A stretch of DNA of 64,000 bases from positions 49,757,069 to 49,821,068 of the forward strand of contig OX637391.1 of NCBI GenBank assembly GCA_951799425.1. The letters are read 5' to 3'. Source of the DNA: Ilex aquifolium. Its lineage: Eukaryota > Streptophyta > Magnoliopsida > Aquifoliales > Aquifoliaceae. The notes beneath the pieces are model-generated. The model was not told where the DNA came from, searched no databases, and worked only from the letters and a program-made list of their open reading frames with translations. Below, piece after piece: positions 12,601-23,616 of this stretch. The position numbers and the translations under genes were made by a program. Position 1 is the first letter of the stretch. Each line of letters opens with the position of its first letter.

Positions 12601-15600
12601 AACATAATGATATTTTTATTATACTACATATCACAGTCTTCTTCACAAATCAGTTGCCCCCACACCTTAGAGTGTAGCTCCAACCGTGTACATAAGCATA
12701 GATGTGCAGTCTTTTAGACATGGAAGTACATCAAATGAAAAGTATAGAACATATGCCCAAGAAATGAACGAACTTGTATCAAATTCTATGATACATGACC
12801 ACAGCTGCAGGTGTCAGGTGGGACATGTTTACAGAAATTTGCTACGTCCAACAAGTAAATTTATGAAAATGGGACCCAACTAAAGAGATGGAAGTGTCCA
12901 TAGAATACAGAATTAGATATATCATACAAGAATGAGGTCAAGGACAGGGATCAAAATTTGATTTTGGCAAATTGCTTCGGTTCCCAAGAAACGAAAACAT
13001 TTCAAAAATATTTTGGAAACATAGCAAAACACTTCAAAACATACCGAAGCACCTCAAAACATACCAAAGCACCTCAAAACATGGGACTTAAGATATTCAA
13101 TAACTAATTCATTTCGATTTCCATGGAAACGAAAACGTTTTGACCTTTTTGAAATGAGATTTTGAAACGAGATGTTAATCCTTTGTCAAGGAATGGCCTA
13201 GTGGTTCTAAACCATCCAACCTGTTGTTAATGCAAGTTTGAGCCCATTAGGGATAAGGGGCAAGAGTGCCCATCTTATGGGCTAGGTTTTCGGAAAGAAA
13301 ACAACTAAAGAAAAGAAAAGGCATATAGTTCATGGCTTTTTATGCAATTGTATGATAAATATGTAAATATTGAATAATGTGAGGAATTGCTAAAATCCTG
13401 ATTTTGATGTCTTTTTAGGATGGAAAATGCTAAATAGACTTAAAAAAGTGACCTAAAAACTTGACTTGATGAATTATTACCATTGAATAGGTAGTGGGTC
13501 CCAATAAATACTGGGACCCACAGTTAAATTAATGACAAATATAACAACCACATTATCAAGTCAATTTTTTAAGTATGTGCAGCATTAATCATCAAGGATT
13601 ATGGGGTCCTGCAAAAACACTATATAGAATATAGGATGTAAGGTCTGTTAGGATTATGTGGGTTGTAAAAACATGATCTAAAAATAGTATCTGGGTCTCA
13701 ATTTTATCAATTGAAACAAGTGAGCACCCCAATGTCATGGTGTTCAATGACAACGGGGGTTCATCACCCACTACTTATACCCCAAAAACTACAATCTGGT
13801 CCAAGTAAGGATGCTTCTTTCTAACTTTGTCTCGCATCCATTTTGGTTGATGGCGTCCCATCACATAGACTAGAGAATGGGGGAATAAGAAATCCAAAAT
13901 TTTCTTAACAAATGAGTCAAGGAATGTCGAGTAGAGTAGCTTGACCCGGGCCAAAGTGACAAGCCTAACAAATAAAGATTCAAAGAGACATTATATCATC
14001 TCCACCCAAAGCCTTTTCTATCTTAAGATATGTGTGGGATTACTCACCAGTTGCTGAGTTTAAACATATATAACAAATACAAGGGTTCCCTACCGACAAT
14101 TTGTTGCGGATCAAGATTAATATCAAGCCTCCTTTCTACTAAATACCCATACAAGAATATGGCAGTAAGAAAGTTGACATAAAGTGAAGAGTCAAAAAGA
14201 GGTTAATCACAAATATAAAAATTGTAAAAGAAAATGTGTTCTCTATATAAAATCTAATGGTGCATGTTTCCATGTTTTTCACCCCGTAACGAGACTTATT
14301 TGGCCATTTGAACACTATATCTCGGGTATACTCTTTTTCTCCCTTCAAATCATGTACCTAGATGGAGATAGGCATAGATTTCTCTTTTGGGAGAATAAGT
14401 GGTGGGTTGACCAAACTTTCAGTCTTCTTTTACTATCTTATCAGACTTCCTAGGCTACACTTCTCGCGGATTTTTTGATTCATTCAAATCTTACACTCTC
14501 CCATAAGATAGTTTTTCTGGAGAAAAAAAAAATCAAATACGCATGAGATTGAAAAATTATTAGCACTTTCAACCAAAGTCATCATATGTAGAGGAAAGGT
14601 GTTGATACTATGAAAGTAGAAATACTTTAACCCAAGATCAGTTCCAAGATCCTTTCCAATATGCATAGATTCTCTATATTCCTCCCCACCAGATTGATTC
14701 AAAAGGCAAAAGTATCGTCGAAAGTTAAGCCATGGCTTCAGTCAATACCCCGGTGAACATTTCACCAATGACTTTCAGCTAAAAACTTATTCAAAGCCCT
14801 TAGACCTAATTGGCCTCCTATTTTAGATGGAATGTGTAGAACTGCTTGGGTGTTACATACAACCTTGCTCAACGGAGAAACTGGTTAACTGCAAATTGGA
14901 GGCATACATAACCTCTTGATTTCCACAAAGGAAAATATCTTAGCATTGCTTAAAGGCCTCCACAAAGCCTCTTTTATGTGAATCCAATGTTGTGTCACCG
15001 AATATATTTGAGGATTGGGGTGAATGGTCAATTGGCTGAAGATATAAGCATTTGAATCCTAGTTTTAGGCCTACTTTGTCACGCCCCAGATCAGTGGTGT
15101 GAAAAGCGAGCCTAGGCGCTCGCATAGGCGAGAAGCGAAGTGAGGCATTGAGCATGCCAAGCGAAGCGAACATAGACGAGAGAAAAGCGAGAAAAGGTGA
15201 AGAAGCGAAAAAAGCAAATAAGCGATCGCTTTAATTAACTTTTTATTTTTCTGTCTTAAACTATTACTGTGCATTGGATTTATGTAATTGGATAAAAAAT
15301 TAGATATGTCAACCATAGCCGATTGAGCCTCATCTATATATATGTAAACTAATCCTAATCACCAAATTGATTTGAGCCAGCAAACAGTGGGAAACCTCTT
15401 CTCCTCTTCTTACATCGCTCGCAAGAAAGTATGCCTCTTCTCTCCTTTTTCTTCTTCTTCTTCTTCTTATTCTTTTGACCCTGAATTAGACTGACCAGGG
15501 AAAAGTGGCTTGCAACACTCACCTGGGAAGCCCACTGCAATAAACTCTCTGGCCTGCATCAGATTGAGACAGACACTGAAGGTATGTCTACGTCCTCTGA

Positions 15601-18600
15601 TGCTTCTCTTCTTTTTCTCTTCCTCATCTTCTAATTTTTCCCCTCTTCGATTTCTGGTTCTACTGGAACCTTCTCCTCCTCTTCTACTCTGTTTCTATTT
15701 TCTTTGTTGTGTTGCTATCATGCTGATTCTGCTTCCTCCTCTTCTATTCTGTTTCTATTTTTTTATCTTGTTGATTCTATTTCTAGTTTTGCTGGAACCT
15801 CCCCTCTACTTCTTCTATGATCCTATGTTATGCAGTTATGCTTAGACTGATTTTCTGCTTTGTTATTATGGTTTTCTACACTAGTTGCTTAGACTGATTT
15901 TGCTGTGGTTGTTTTTAGATCGCTCATTTTTTATTATGCTGCTTTGTTATGCTAGTTCAATTGTTTCTCCCGAAAATGACTAATTTAGTAGAAAATCATA
16001 TAATTTTTGTTATTTCTTCCTATTTGTAATGGAAAGGATTTCATCTGTGATGGTGGAGTAGTAATGACCAAATTTTTTTTCGAAAGAGGTGTAAATTTGA
16101 AGAGTACTACCATAAATGATATTTTTTTCAATTTAAATATTTATGGTTTTGGTTGCATTAAAAATTTAGTATTTGTAAAGTTAGAACTTGGATATTTAGA
16201 GGTAATTAAATTAAAATATTTTTTTATTTTTTTATTGTTCGCTTCGCCTCGATGAGGCGCTCGCTTTGCGTCTCGCCTAGGCCTCAAGAAACTTGTTCGT
16301 TTCAGTTCGCTTTACGTATTAAATAACATTGCCCTGGATTTCATTTTCTATTTTCGAGGGTGATCTAATAATATTATTCCAAAGTAACTTGGAGTAATAC
16401 AGTGATTATCATTTACAATATTTCTTTATGATATGATTGTAAAATTTCGGAACTATTCAAAAACAAATTTATGAATGACCTTTTTATGAATTGATTTGTC
16501 TCTAAAGAGCCCAAATTGCCAACATATATCCTCCCGACGAGCTAAACAGTTTTGAAAAATTAGTAAACATCCCCAAACAATATGCTTAGTAGGTTAACCA
16601 TATTCCAAGATAAACAAGTTTGAAAATAGATAGCTTTTTATAGTGGATGAAAAGTATACAATCAATACATATTTAAAAAGATTCTTGTCGAGCATCAAAG
16701 AATGAAATATTTGAGTACATAAAACAATGGATCAATATCCAAAAACATGCTTTGGAAGCATAAATAAATAAAGAACCTTTTTTCGAATATCAAAAATATT
16801 GTGTTATACCAGAAAACAAAGTAAGCATCCTAAGTTTCACAATTATCATCAAACTTTTTAGGGATTTTCACCCCCATGAAGATACACTCCCTACTATATC
16901 AACCAGTTCCCAAACCCGAAGGCCACGGGCCTCCAGGTACTTATGACAACACCGTGAGTCCCTCTACGGACTCAACATCATAAGCCCTCTAATGTTCAAT
17001 CCTATGTGCGCACATGTTTTTATGAAAAATAGTTTTCAAAAATACTTTGTTCCATAACTGGAGTGGAAATATCATAATTAGTATAGTTTTCAAAAAATAC
17101 AATCGGAGAAAAAATATCTTAGTTTAACAAATCAACATATGAGAACTTGATGATTAAGTTTATGACGTAGTAGAAAAAGTATGAATATCATAATAAGTAT
17201 GAAAAACTGAGTAGATCTTTGAATAAGAGAAAATTTACCGTTAATACGATTGACAAATTATTCGGACTAAAAATGTCTCAAATTTAGCAAATAATCGGAT
17301 CATATAATATATTCAAAGTAATAGTAGTTCAAAAATAATAGGAATATTATGAGGAATATGAAAATGCCAAGCTCATCTCGGGATATGAAAAACACACCGA
17401 CGGATCAAATTAGTTTGTCAATTTCAGCACATGCTATCAAAATAAGATGTGCATGAAATATTAGGATTCATCATGTTATTATCTAGTCAGACTTAAACTC
17501 AAAACAACCTTTAAGTTGAAAAACTAAGTCGTATGACATCGAATTAGCCCGAAATCAAGAAAACGTCCTAAAACAAAACTATTCCCAAATGAAGTCGAAT
17601 TCAGACCGGTTGGAAAACCCTTGAAGAGAGGATTGTTTTGATCAAAACAACACTCCCATGGGGTGTCTCACGCACCGTCGTGATGGGCTGGGTTGTTTGG
17701 GCACTATTCATCATCTTCAACCTCTAGCTGGGTCATTTTGCCCTAGGTTCTCCTCTCAGTTTTTCTTTGATTTCTCTCTCATTTCTCAACCTTTTTAAGT
17801 GATTCAAAATCCATAATCTCTGTAATTGAGTACTCTATCATCTAGTGTTAGGTTCCCGTTCAATCTGTTACTCAGAACTCACGAATTTGATCTCCAAAGT
17901 CGAACTCTCCATTACCAAAACCCGAAGCTCTGCAACCTCAAAATTGATCAACCAAATGTCATTTTTTTCTAAAATCTAACACCAAATTCAAGTTCCAGGC
18001 ACCAAAAACCTTAAGAATGACCCTCCTTTCAAACTAAAACTCAAGATTAAGAAAACCTAAAAAAAAATCAAGTTTTAAAATTTTTCGGGTTTCTTGATTT
18101 TGACCACTTTCACTCACTCAAACTTCAAATTAGAGAAATATAAACGATCCTTAAGTTTCCAAAATCCTTACCAACACTTGAATGGCTGAGTTTGAGCTCC
18201 TATTTTGGTAGAACTTCCACTTCCACTTTCTCTCTCATTCTCTTTTAAGTTTATGACGATTTTGGCATGGATCTAAGACGTTTTTATAGCCAAAAATCAC
18301 CCCTTGCCATCATTATTTCCATGGCTTAATGAATTTGAGCCTTCCACCTCCTACTTAGTCTTGGAGCAATCTAATTGGACCCAATTTCATCTATATCCGA
18401 AATTTTCTATTTTTTTTAATTTTTTTTTTCACTGATTATACTTTAACCTCATTCTGAGTAAAACACTCACACTACCTAGCAATTCTTCTTAAATTAAATT
18501 ATACTAACTTCCCAAATTACACTAACTACCCCGATTTCACTAAATTACTTTTTTTGTTTGAGATAAAAATTGAGCCAAGATAAATCTTATTTCCACCAAA

Positions 18601-19998
18601 TCAAATTACTATAATACTTTTTAAAATCCAAATTAACTCCCTTACTTTTCAAATCCATTCCTCCTTTCTGATTCTCTTACATCGGATAGAAACTATCATC
18701 GGTGGATCACATTTATTTGCTCTGAATCTTTTCATTCATCTCTGAATTCTACCAAATTAAGTCAAGCATTCTCCAAATCAAGATGGACGATCCTCACTAA
18801 TATCGAGACTCACTAAACCTTTGATTGAAGATTACCGTATACTAAACATTTTGGGGAAGAGATTGTAGATTCAATGAACTCCTCCAAAGTAAGATTCACT
18901 GCATTCCAAGTTTCACTAATGAGAAAGCTAATAATTTGGCTAAACAAGGAACCGCTATTATCTTTTAGAGGGCACTTCCATGCCCTGTGAGAAGGCTTTA
19001 ATGGGTGTCTATTGGGATTTCTCAGCTTTTTATTTTTTGTTCTGGTGCTTGCTAAGGCTTTGGCAGTGCTATTGAAGGATTATTATCCTTCCTACTTTTT
19101 CATTTTTAAAGAGTACTTCTATTTGGTAATGGTGAAAAATATGTTTTTTTTAAAGTTCTATTCTGGGTAGATGCTTTTCTATATTATGTTTTGAGGTCAA
19201 CGATTAAGTAGATTTTTCTGCCATAGTTTGGCAGTAGCTTGAGAGTTACACAGGTTGAGATGCATGAACATTCTGATTGTGGCCAAAATCAAAGAAATTC
19301 ACAGTGGAAGGTCTCTTTGATCATCTCATAGAACAAAATATACAAACTCACTTAATGACAAAGCAAGCAAAGCTTTTGGTTCGATTGCAATATCTTGTCT
19401 TGTGATTCCTTTTAATATCTGCAATACTGTAAAAACCATATCATATCTAGGCATAAAATTTCTCACTTCACCATACTAGATACAACATTATATGGCATAA
19501 ATCAAGTGAAACACATGAAAAATTCCTACATGAGTTCACCATTTTGAGAAACTAGCTAACAAATAAACAATGAATCACAATATGATGAAGGAAAACCATC
19601 CTACATATTCCCAAGCTTTCTTGCAGCCTTATAAATCTCTATAAGCCTCAAGAACCAACCATTCGACTCTTCAACAACTTAATGCAATTCCAAACATCAA
19701 TGCACCCAAATCTAAAACGCGAGAAGCAACATCGGTTCTACACTCAAAATTCTGAAATTGGATATTAGGTTTTGTCAATTTTTATACAGCTTTGACTTCT
19801 CTACCAACCACGAAAAAACACAACTGTCACAAATTAGACCATCAATAAACATATTGTGGCCGAATTTGAATCCGTAAAAGACATTTCAGCAATCTAAACC
19901 AAAAATGCTACGAGGATCACAGCATGTGTAATACAGCATTCGTCTAATATGACAATATCTGAACAAATAGTATAAATTTGAAGTATATATGTATAGAT

Positions 19999-20029
<31 letters not shown>

Positions 20030-20152
20030 GAAAGAGAGAGAGTACCGTAAGAGGGATCGGGAGGCGGAGCCAGTGTAGGAAGAGAGAAGGCGAGCCCTGA
20101 GGATAGAAGGAGCTCGAGAGATAACGGGATGTCGAAGTCGTGATAGCGCCAT
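247..20152 (-). CDS. LTA3: Mitochondrial pyruvate dehydrogenase E2 (dihydrolipoamide acetyltransferase), two lipoyl domains, 3' partial
   Basis: E2 accepts acetyl groups on lipoyl-lysines and passes them to CoA in the mitochondrial matrix complex. Coding exons read from the minus strand: 20152-20046, 11891-11850, 10869-10815, 10739-10706, 9639-9590, 9489-9445, 9276-9203, 8817-8748, 2935-2744, 2637-2593, 2469-2396, 928-859 and 633-247. All introns are GT-AG and phases join without a stop for 415 codons. Order: a basic N-terminus (MALSRLRHPVISRAPS), typical of a mitochondrial presequence; lipoyl domain 1; a Glu/Ser-rich linker; lipoyl domain 2; a second linker; and the E3/E1-binding domain (KLLILEHGLDASSL), ending at PNSQIRK. 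The catalytic domain is not in the window; 1-246 reads as intron. Introns of 8.2 kb and 5.8 kb hold transposons. The match to Arabidopsis LTA3 is from memory of the family. Exon 2 is the least certain because it is short, but its phase fits. Confidence 0.9.
859..2935 (-). other. Linker and lipoyl domain 2 of E2 (exons 9-12)
   Basis: Exon 2935-2744 encodes an acidic/Ser-rich linker followed by LPPHVVLEMPALSPTM. Exons of 45, 74 and 70 nt then complete a second lipoyl domain with its own lipoyl-lysine (CEIETDKATLEFE) and FLAKILAPEGSKDV. Both domains keep the ETDKA lysine, so both could be lipoylated. The second copy differs from the first at few positions. Confidence 0.92.
999..1892. mobile_element. 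Terminal-inverted-repeat element in an E2 intron
   Basis: Left end GGGCTTGTTTGGTTTGCATC and the reverse complement of the right end (GGTGGTGTTTGTTTTGTGTC) form imperfect terminal inverted repeats, each followed by TCAAAA. The interior holds CA/GT, A and GA microsatellites and no coding sequence. The element lies about 70 bp upstream of the acceptor for the exon at 928-859. I could not fix a convincing target-site duplication, so the superfamily (hAT or PIF) is open. Confidence 0.55.
3321..3480 (-). repeat. Copia 3' LTR
   Basis: Direct repeat of 8383-~8549, diverged by several substitutions and small indels. The terminal TG at 3321 marks its outer (plus-strand left) end. The inner end next to RNase H is uncertain by about 10 bp. 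Confidence 0.75.
3500..6680 (-). pseudogene. Copia pol relic (protease, integrase, RT, RNase H)
   Basis: Segments recognised in order on the minus strand: protease near 6570 (FWIIDSEASAHM, with Glu where the DSG active site has Gly); pre-integrase near 6170 (LGHSSLLKLRQ type); integrase near 5850-5720 (FRSDNALEY); RT with the catalytic YVDD near 4411-4423; RNase H at 3835-3605 (ending HIEVDCHFIRD); and DIFTKPLAQS near 3560. Many stops and frameshifts. Catalytic residues are visible only piecemeal, so no enzyme can be made. Confidence 0.8.
6700..7622 (-). pseudogene. Copia gag relic with zinc knuckle
   Basis: The likely start ATG is at 7622 (MATSEEAKDT). A frameshift follows within 100 nt and the frame then recovers TYVKLNGTNFYSWS, the N-terminal gag signature. 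7282-6839 is open (147 codons) with a UBN2-like gag core (LFNSKQGSMSLAEHY) and a Gly/Arg-rich tail. A CCHC knuckle (CX2CX4HX4C) follows near 6840-6800 in another frame. Frameshifts and stops make it non-functional. Confidence 0.75.
8363..8380 (-). other. Copia primer-binding site (initiator Met tRNA type)
   Basis: Minus-strand TTGGTATTAGAGCAG directly follows the 5' LTR. It differs by one base from TGGTATCAGAGC, the usual complement of the 3' end of plant initiator Met tRNA. Confidence 0.75.
8383..8549 (-). repeat. Copia 5' LTR
   Basis: Partner of 3321-~3480. Read on the minus strand it carries TATAAATAGAGTG, a likely LTR TATA box, and ends TTTCA next to the primer-binding site. Confidence 0.75.
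8748..9639 (-). other. Lipoyl domain 1 of E2 (exons 5-8)
   Basis: Four exons (50, 45, 74 and 70 nt) encode the first biotinyl/lipoyl fold. It opens with LPSHTVIGMPALSPTM, continues through GNIAKWRKKEGDK, and carries the lipoyl-lysine in CEIETDKATLEFE. It closes with FLAKIMVPEGSKDV and PVGQPIAIT. The lysine of ETDKA is the residue lipoylated in the family. The last three exons have exactly the same lengths and phases as those of domain 2. Confidence 0.92.
11928..12688. mobile_element. TSD-bounded 761-bp element next to E2 exon 2
   Basis: Bounded by perfect 10-bp direct repeats, tacataagca, at 11918-11927 and 12689-12698. Its ends are GCGGCGGAGCCGGG and, reverse-complemented on the right, CACGGTTGGAGCTAC, which are only loosely inverted. 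No coding sequence. A 9-10-bp duplication suggests a MULE-type element, but the weak terminal repeats leave this open. Its left edge is 36 bp upstream of the exon 2 acceptor. Confidence 0.65.
12699..15076. other. Intron 1 sequence, nothing recognised
   Basis: AT-rich intron of the E2 gene. Reading frames are short and none resembles a known protein. No bounded repeat was found. Confidence 0.5.
15077..18700 (-). mobile_element. LTR-like sequence in E2 intron 1 (right end unresolved)
   Basis: Begins TGTCACGCCCC at 15077, split by the hAT-type element, and resumes at 16340. The style resembles the TGTAACGCCCC ends of the LTRs at 30149 and 35037. A TATAAAAA-type box lies on the minus strand near 18275-18285. 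I found no matching right terminus or target duplication, so the extent is approximate. Confidence 0.35.
15092..16331. mobile_element. Non-autonomous hAT-type element (1,240 bp)
   Basis: Ends CAGTGGTGTGAAAAGCGA and, reverse-complemented on the right, CAATGTTATTTAATACG. Subterminal GCGAAGCGA/CCTAGGCG-rich arms occur in opposite orientation near both ends. Flanks ccccagat (15084-15091) and ccctggat (16332-16339) match at 6 of 8 bases, as for an aged 8-bp hAT duplication. The interior is T-rich and non-coding. Removing it would rejoin a TGTCACGCCCC LTR-like end. Confidence 0.65.
18701..20045. other. Intron 1, 5' part
   Basis: E2 intron downstream of exon 1, with CA/TA and GA microsatellites at 19998-20042. 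A splice-flanked stretch near 19384-19425 was considered as an exon and rejected. Nothing else recognised. Confidence 0.5.
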
Positions 20153-20285
20153 GGATCATCCGCGTGCTGTGCTATTTAGCTTCTACTTGAGAGACACAGA
20201 AAGAGAGAAAAAGGAACTGGTTGATTGAGAGAGAGAGTTGAGCTCTCTGTTTTTTTATTTATTTGCTGGGCCTAAAATTAGATTA
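20153..20285 (-). promoter_or_regulatory. 5' leader and proximal promoter of the E2 gene
   Basis: Directly upstream of the ATG at 20152 the sense strand is rich in CT tracts (about 20190-20250), typical of plant housekeeping leaders. At about 20268-20274 it carries GGCCCA, the site II type element common in plant genes for mitochondrial proteins. No clear TATA box is seen. The transcription start is not determined. Confidence 0.4.
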
Positions 20286-22400
20286 TTAGAAAGATACATG
20301 CCTTTGCGGAAAAGTCCACAGACGCAATGGCGGGCTGCAACTGTGGACTGGCCAGGAGACGGTGTTGTATTAGTAGGTGTCGAAGTTGAAAACGTTAGGT
20401 GTCGAAGTTGAAACGTAGGTAGACTTAAAATGTTAATTTTATTATTATTATTATTAACAGTGGGTAGTCATATTTATTGAGATTTATTATAATAAATTAA
20501 GTCAATATTTTAATTCTAAATAATATTTTTTTATTAAGTGAACAGTTAAGTCGATTAACACCCAAATTCATATTCAATTATTCGATTCTAGGTCGATTTG
20601 ACAAATTATGTTAAAAACCAGAGTATCGTATTGTGTTGACTTTATGTCTGAGTTATGTGAGTCGGGTTGTATTAAAATTGATTTAATCTTTTATGTATAC
20701 AATCCATTTATTTAGTAGGTCTAATAAGATCAATTTCTATTATTATATGAACTTATTAAGGTAAAATCAAATTCAATAACTTCATGTTGAATTTGTTTTC
20801 ATGTCTTAGGATGAAATTAAAGTAATAATACAATAGGTACAAAATGAACAAGATAGAATAGAGTCTATTGGATAGGTAGATGGGAGCAAAGATAGCATTT
20901 GTGTAGTTAAGCAGGAAAGATAGTCATTTTTTGATGTATTAGTAATGCATCATATACGTTGCACGTGAATAATTTTTATACACAAAAATTAATAAAAAAT
21001 ATTAGGTATATGTACACCTAAATTAGATATCATCTCAAATTTATCAAATTTATTTTTTTTATTGCTCATTCTCTATTTTTAAAATAGTGAAAACTTTGTA
21101 TATTCTTAAGATTCGTTGTTCTAACTGCCCTTAAGTGAGTAAAAATTTTTGCCTTTGCTCCAATTGCTTTTAGAATTCGAAGGATGAAACCTTCATAAAG
21201 ATCAGGATGTTGTTCCATAACATGCTAAAAATAGTTAAAGTTTTATTTTTTTTAGAATTTTGTGATCGAGAGTGGTTTTTTAGTGATATTTAAAAAATTA
21301 TTTTTTTTTTGAAATTCATTTGATTAAATTTTCCCTTATAATTCATTGAATAAAATAAAAATAATTGTCAATATACTAGTTATATTGTAATTAGGAATTA
21401 GTTAGATCAATTGAAATAAGATTTAATATATTACTCAATAATATATATTATAAATCATATTAAAATTCTAAAAAAATAAATTTTTACTTAAAAATAAACT
21501 ATAATCCATTTTCAAATAAAAATCTTAATACAACTTTCAAATTTTACTATGACTGAAAAATTATGTTGATGTAATATTAATTAATTTTAAAAATTATATA
21601 TACTATTATTTTTTATCTTAGAACTGAAAGAGTAAAACTTTTCGATAAAAATGAAAGACATATGTAGGAATAATGCTATTTTTGCATATGAGATGAGTAA
21701 TGTTAGATTAACAGAGTTTTTGAAGGTTTTTGAACACTTTATTAAAAATTATAAGGATGCATCCATTTTTAAGGGTAATATAATCAATCAAAAAATTTCA
21801 TAGAAACTGAAATTTATACATAGAGAATGGATAATTAAAAAAGATGTTAGAGGTAATTTGGAGATTTAAATACATAAGAATATGATGATACTTTAGATAT
21901 TTAATTACGGAAGGATAGATTAATCTTTGTAATTTTTTATAAGGGTAAAATTTTCATGTTAAAGTACTTTTATTAGTTTTATAAATGTAAATAATGTTAA
22001 GCTGACATAAAAAGGACATAATAAAAAGGTTAATAGTATTTTTTTGTCCCTAAAATATACACTTTTCGTCAGTTTGATCCTCATTGTATTAATTTTGTCA
22101 ATTTGATCTCTAAAATATTCAATTCGTATTTAAATGGTCCCTACACAATGCGGCCTGTTAAGTATTTGACAGAAGTGATTATATGTTGGTCACATCATAC
22201 TATTTGAAAGAATGACACGTGGTCATTTCCGTCAAAAAACTTAACGAATTATCTTGTTAGGGACAACATTGACACAATGAGTAGACTTGATTATTGATAT
22301 ATTGATCGGTCCAACACGGATACTTAATAGACCAAAAGTGTTATTAATTCCTAATAAAAATAAATCAAATGATATGAAACTAACAGAATGAATAAAATTT
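20286..22400. other. AT-rich intergenic DNA
   Basis: Very AT-rich, with a short tandem duplication of GTGTCGAAGTTGAAA at about 20377-20415. No gene, RNA or bounded element recognised. Confidence 0.5.
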
Positions 22401-23410
22401 AAATTTAGGGTAAATTGAAAAATTTGTCTATGAGGTTTACTACTTGTTGGACTGTAGTCCTTAAACTTTCAATTTTGTCAATTCATTCCTCAAAATTCAT
22501 ACATTTCACTAGTGTAGTCTTTTGCACTAATTTCTTTCTAAATCATTGATGGAAAAACCACAGGTGACTGCTATTAAGGGTAATTAAGTCATTGTGAAAC
22601 AATCCTATATCAAAACACCCTTATTCATCCTTTGAACAATTCTAAACCTAAACCAAACCATTCTATTTCTTCTTCCCCTATTTCTTATTTAGCAGATCTA
22701 GATTCTTTCCATTATACTTTTACTCGGTTTCGCTCAATGATACATTACCAACAGTGTATGAGTGAAGGGTTCACATATTTATAGTGGGTCTGACTTGAAA
22801 ACATGGTGGGTGATTTATAATTGAGTGAATTAAGTGAAAAAGTAATGGAGAAGATCTCAATACTTATTTATCTTATCTCTTTCTCTCTCTCTCTCTCACA
22901 CACACACATACACATGCACACTCCTAACAAACACTCGCCACAAAATATGTACATTGCTTATACCGTTTCTCTCTCCCTCTCTCTATCTTTCTCTCCACAA
23001 GCACACGCCAAAATCCAACAACCCACATATACTCTCTATTTCTCTCGTTGTACACAAAACACAAACAAATACACCACTACATAAACTAGTCATCTAGCCC
23101 AAGTTCGTGAGAACTAGCAACACCAATACCAACAACTAATCCACCACCTAAAAATCCAATCATCATTTTAACCAAAAGTAAAATAAAATAAAATCCAATC
23201 ACCATCCAAATTAAAAACAAATATGAAATCAAAATCACAAATGAAATGACAAACAAAATCAAAATTAAAATTGGAATCATGAATTAAAATAAAAAATGAA
23301 ATCATAATAAAAATTGAATTCAAAACTGAATTACAAGGGGTGGAGTGATCTACTGTGGGGCAGGGTAGAAATAGGGAAATTAGGGAAGGGGTTCTAGGCC
23401 GGGGGTGTTT

Positions 23411-23534
23411 TTTTTTTTTTTTTTTTTGGGGGGGGGGGGGGGGGGAGAGGGGGAGGGGGAGGGGGAATGGGAGTTGAACCCTTAACCTTAAGAAGACAAA
23501 ACCTTCACAAATCAAGGAGTACCATTGGACCAAA
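23411..23534 (-). mobile_element. tRNA-derived SINE copy 1
   Basis: Minus strand reads A-box-like TTGGTCCAATGG, B-box-like GGTTCAACTCC, a C-rich stretch and a long poly-A tail (T-run at 23408-23427). Flanks ggccgggggtgttt (23397-23410) and ggtcgggggtgttt (23535-23548) form a 14-bp target duplication with one mismatch. The long T and G homopolymers may be miscounted in the assembly. Confidence 0.65.
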
Positions 23535-23616
23535 GGTCGGGGGTGTTTGAGGGTGGTACCTACTAGTGATAAAGAGTGGAGCCAGCTTGGTGATGGTGGA
23601 GGGTGAAGGCATTATG

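Noticed and set aside
15510..15845. 111-codon ORF rich in Leu/Phe/Ser
   Set aside because: Produced by CTT/TTC repeats inside the hAT-type element; not protein-like.
19384..19425. Candidate extra exon of the E2 gene after exon 1
   Set aside because: It has a decent donor (GTGAGT) and an acceptor. However, exon 1 joins exon 2 at 11891 in phase without it, one acceptor choice gives an immediate stop, and the encoded stretch shows no family resemblance.
23408..23450. Long T run followed by a long G run as a structural element
   Set aside because: Explained as a SINE tail plus homopolymer; the exact length is likely unreliable in assembly.
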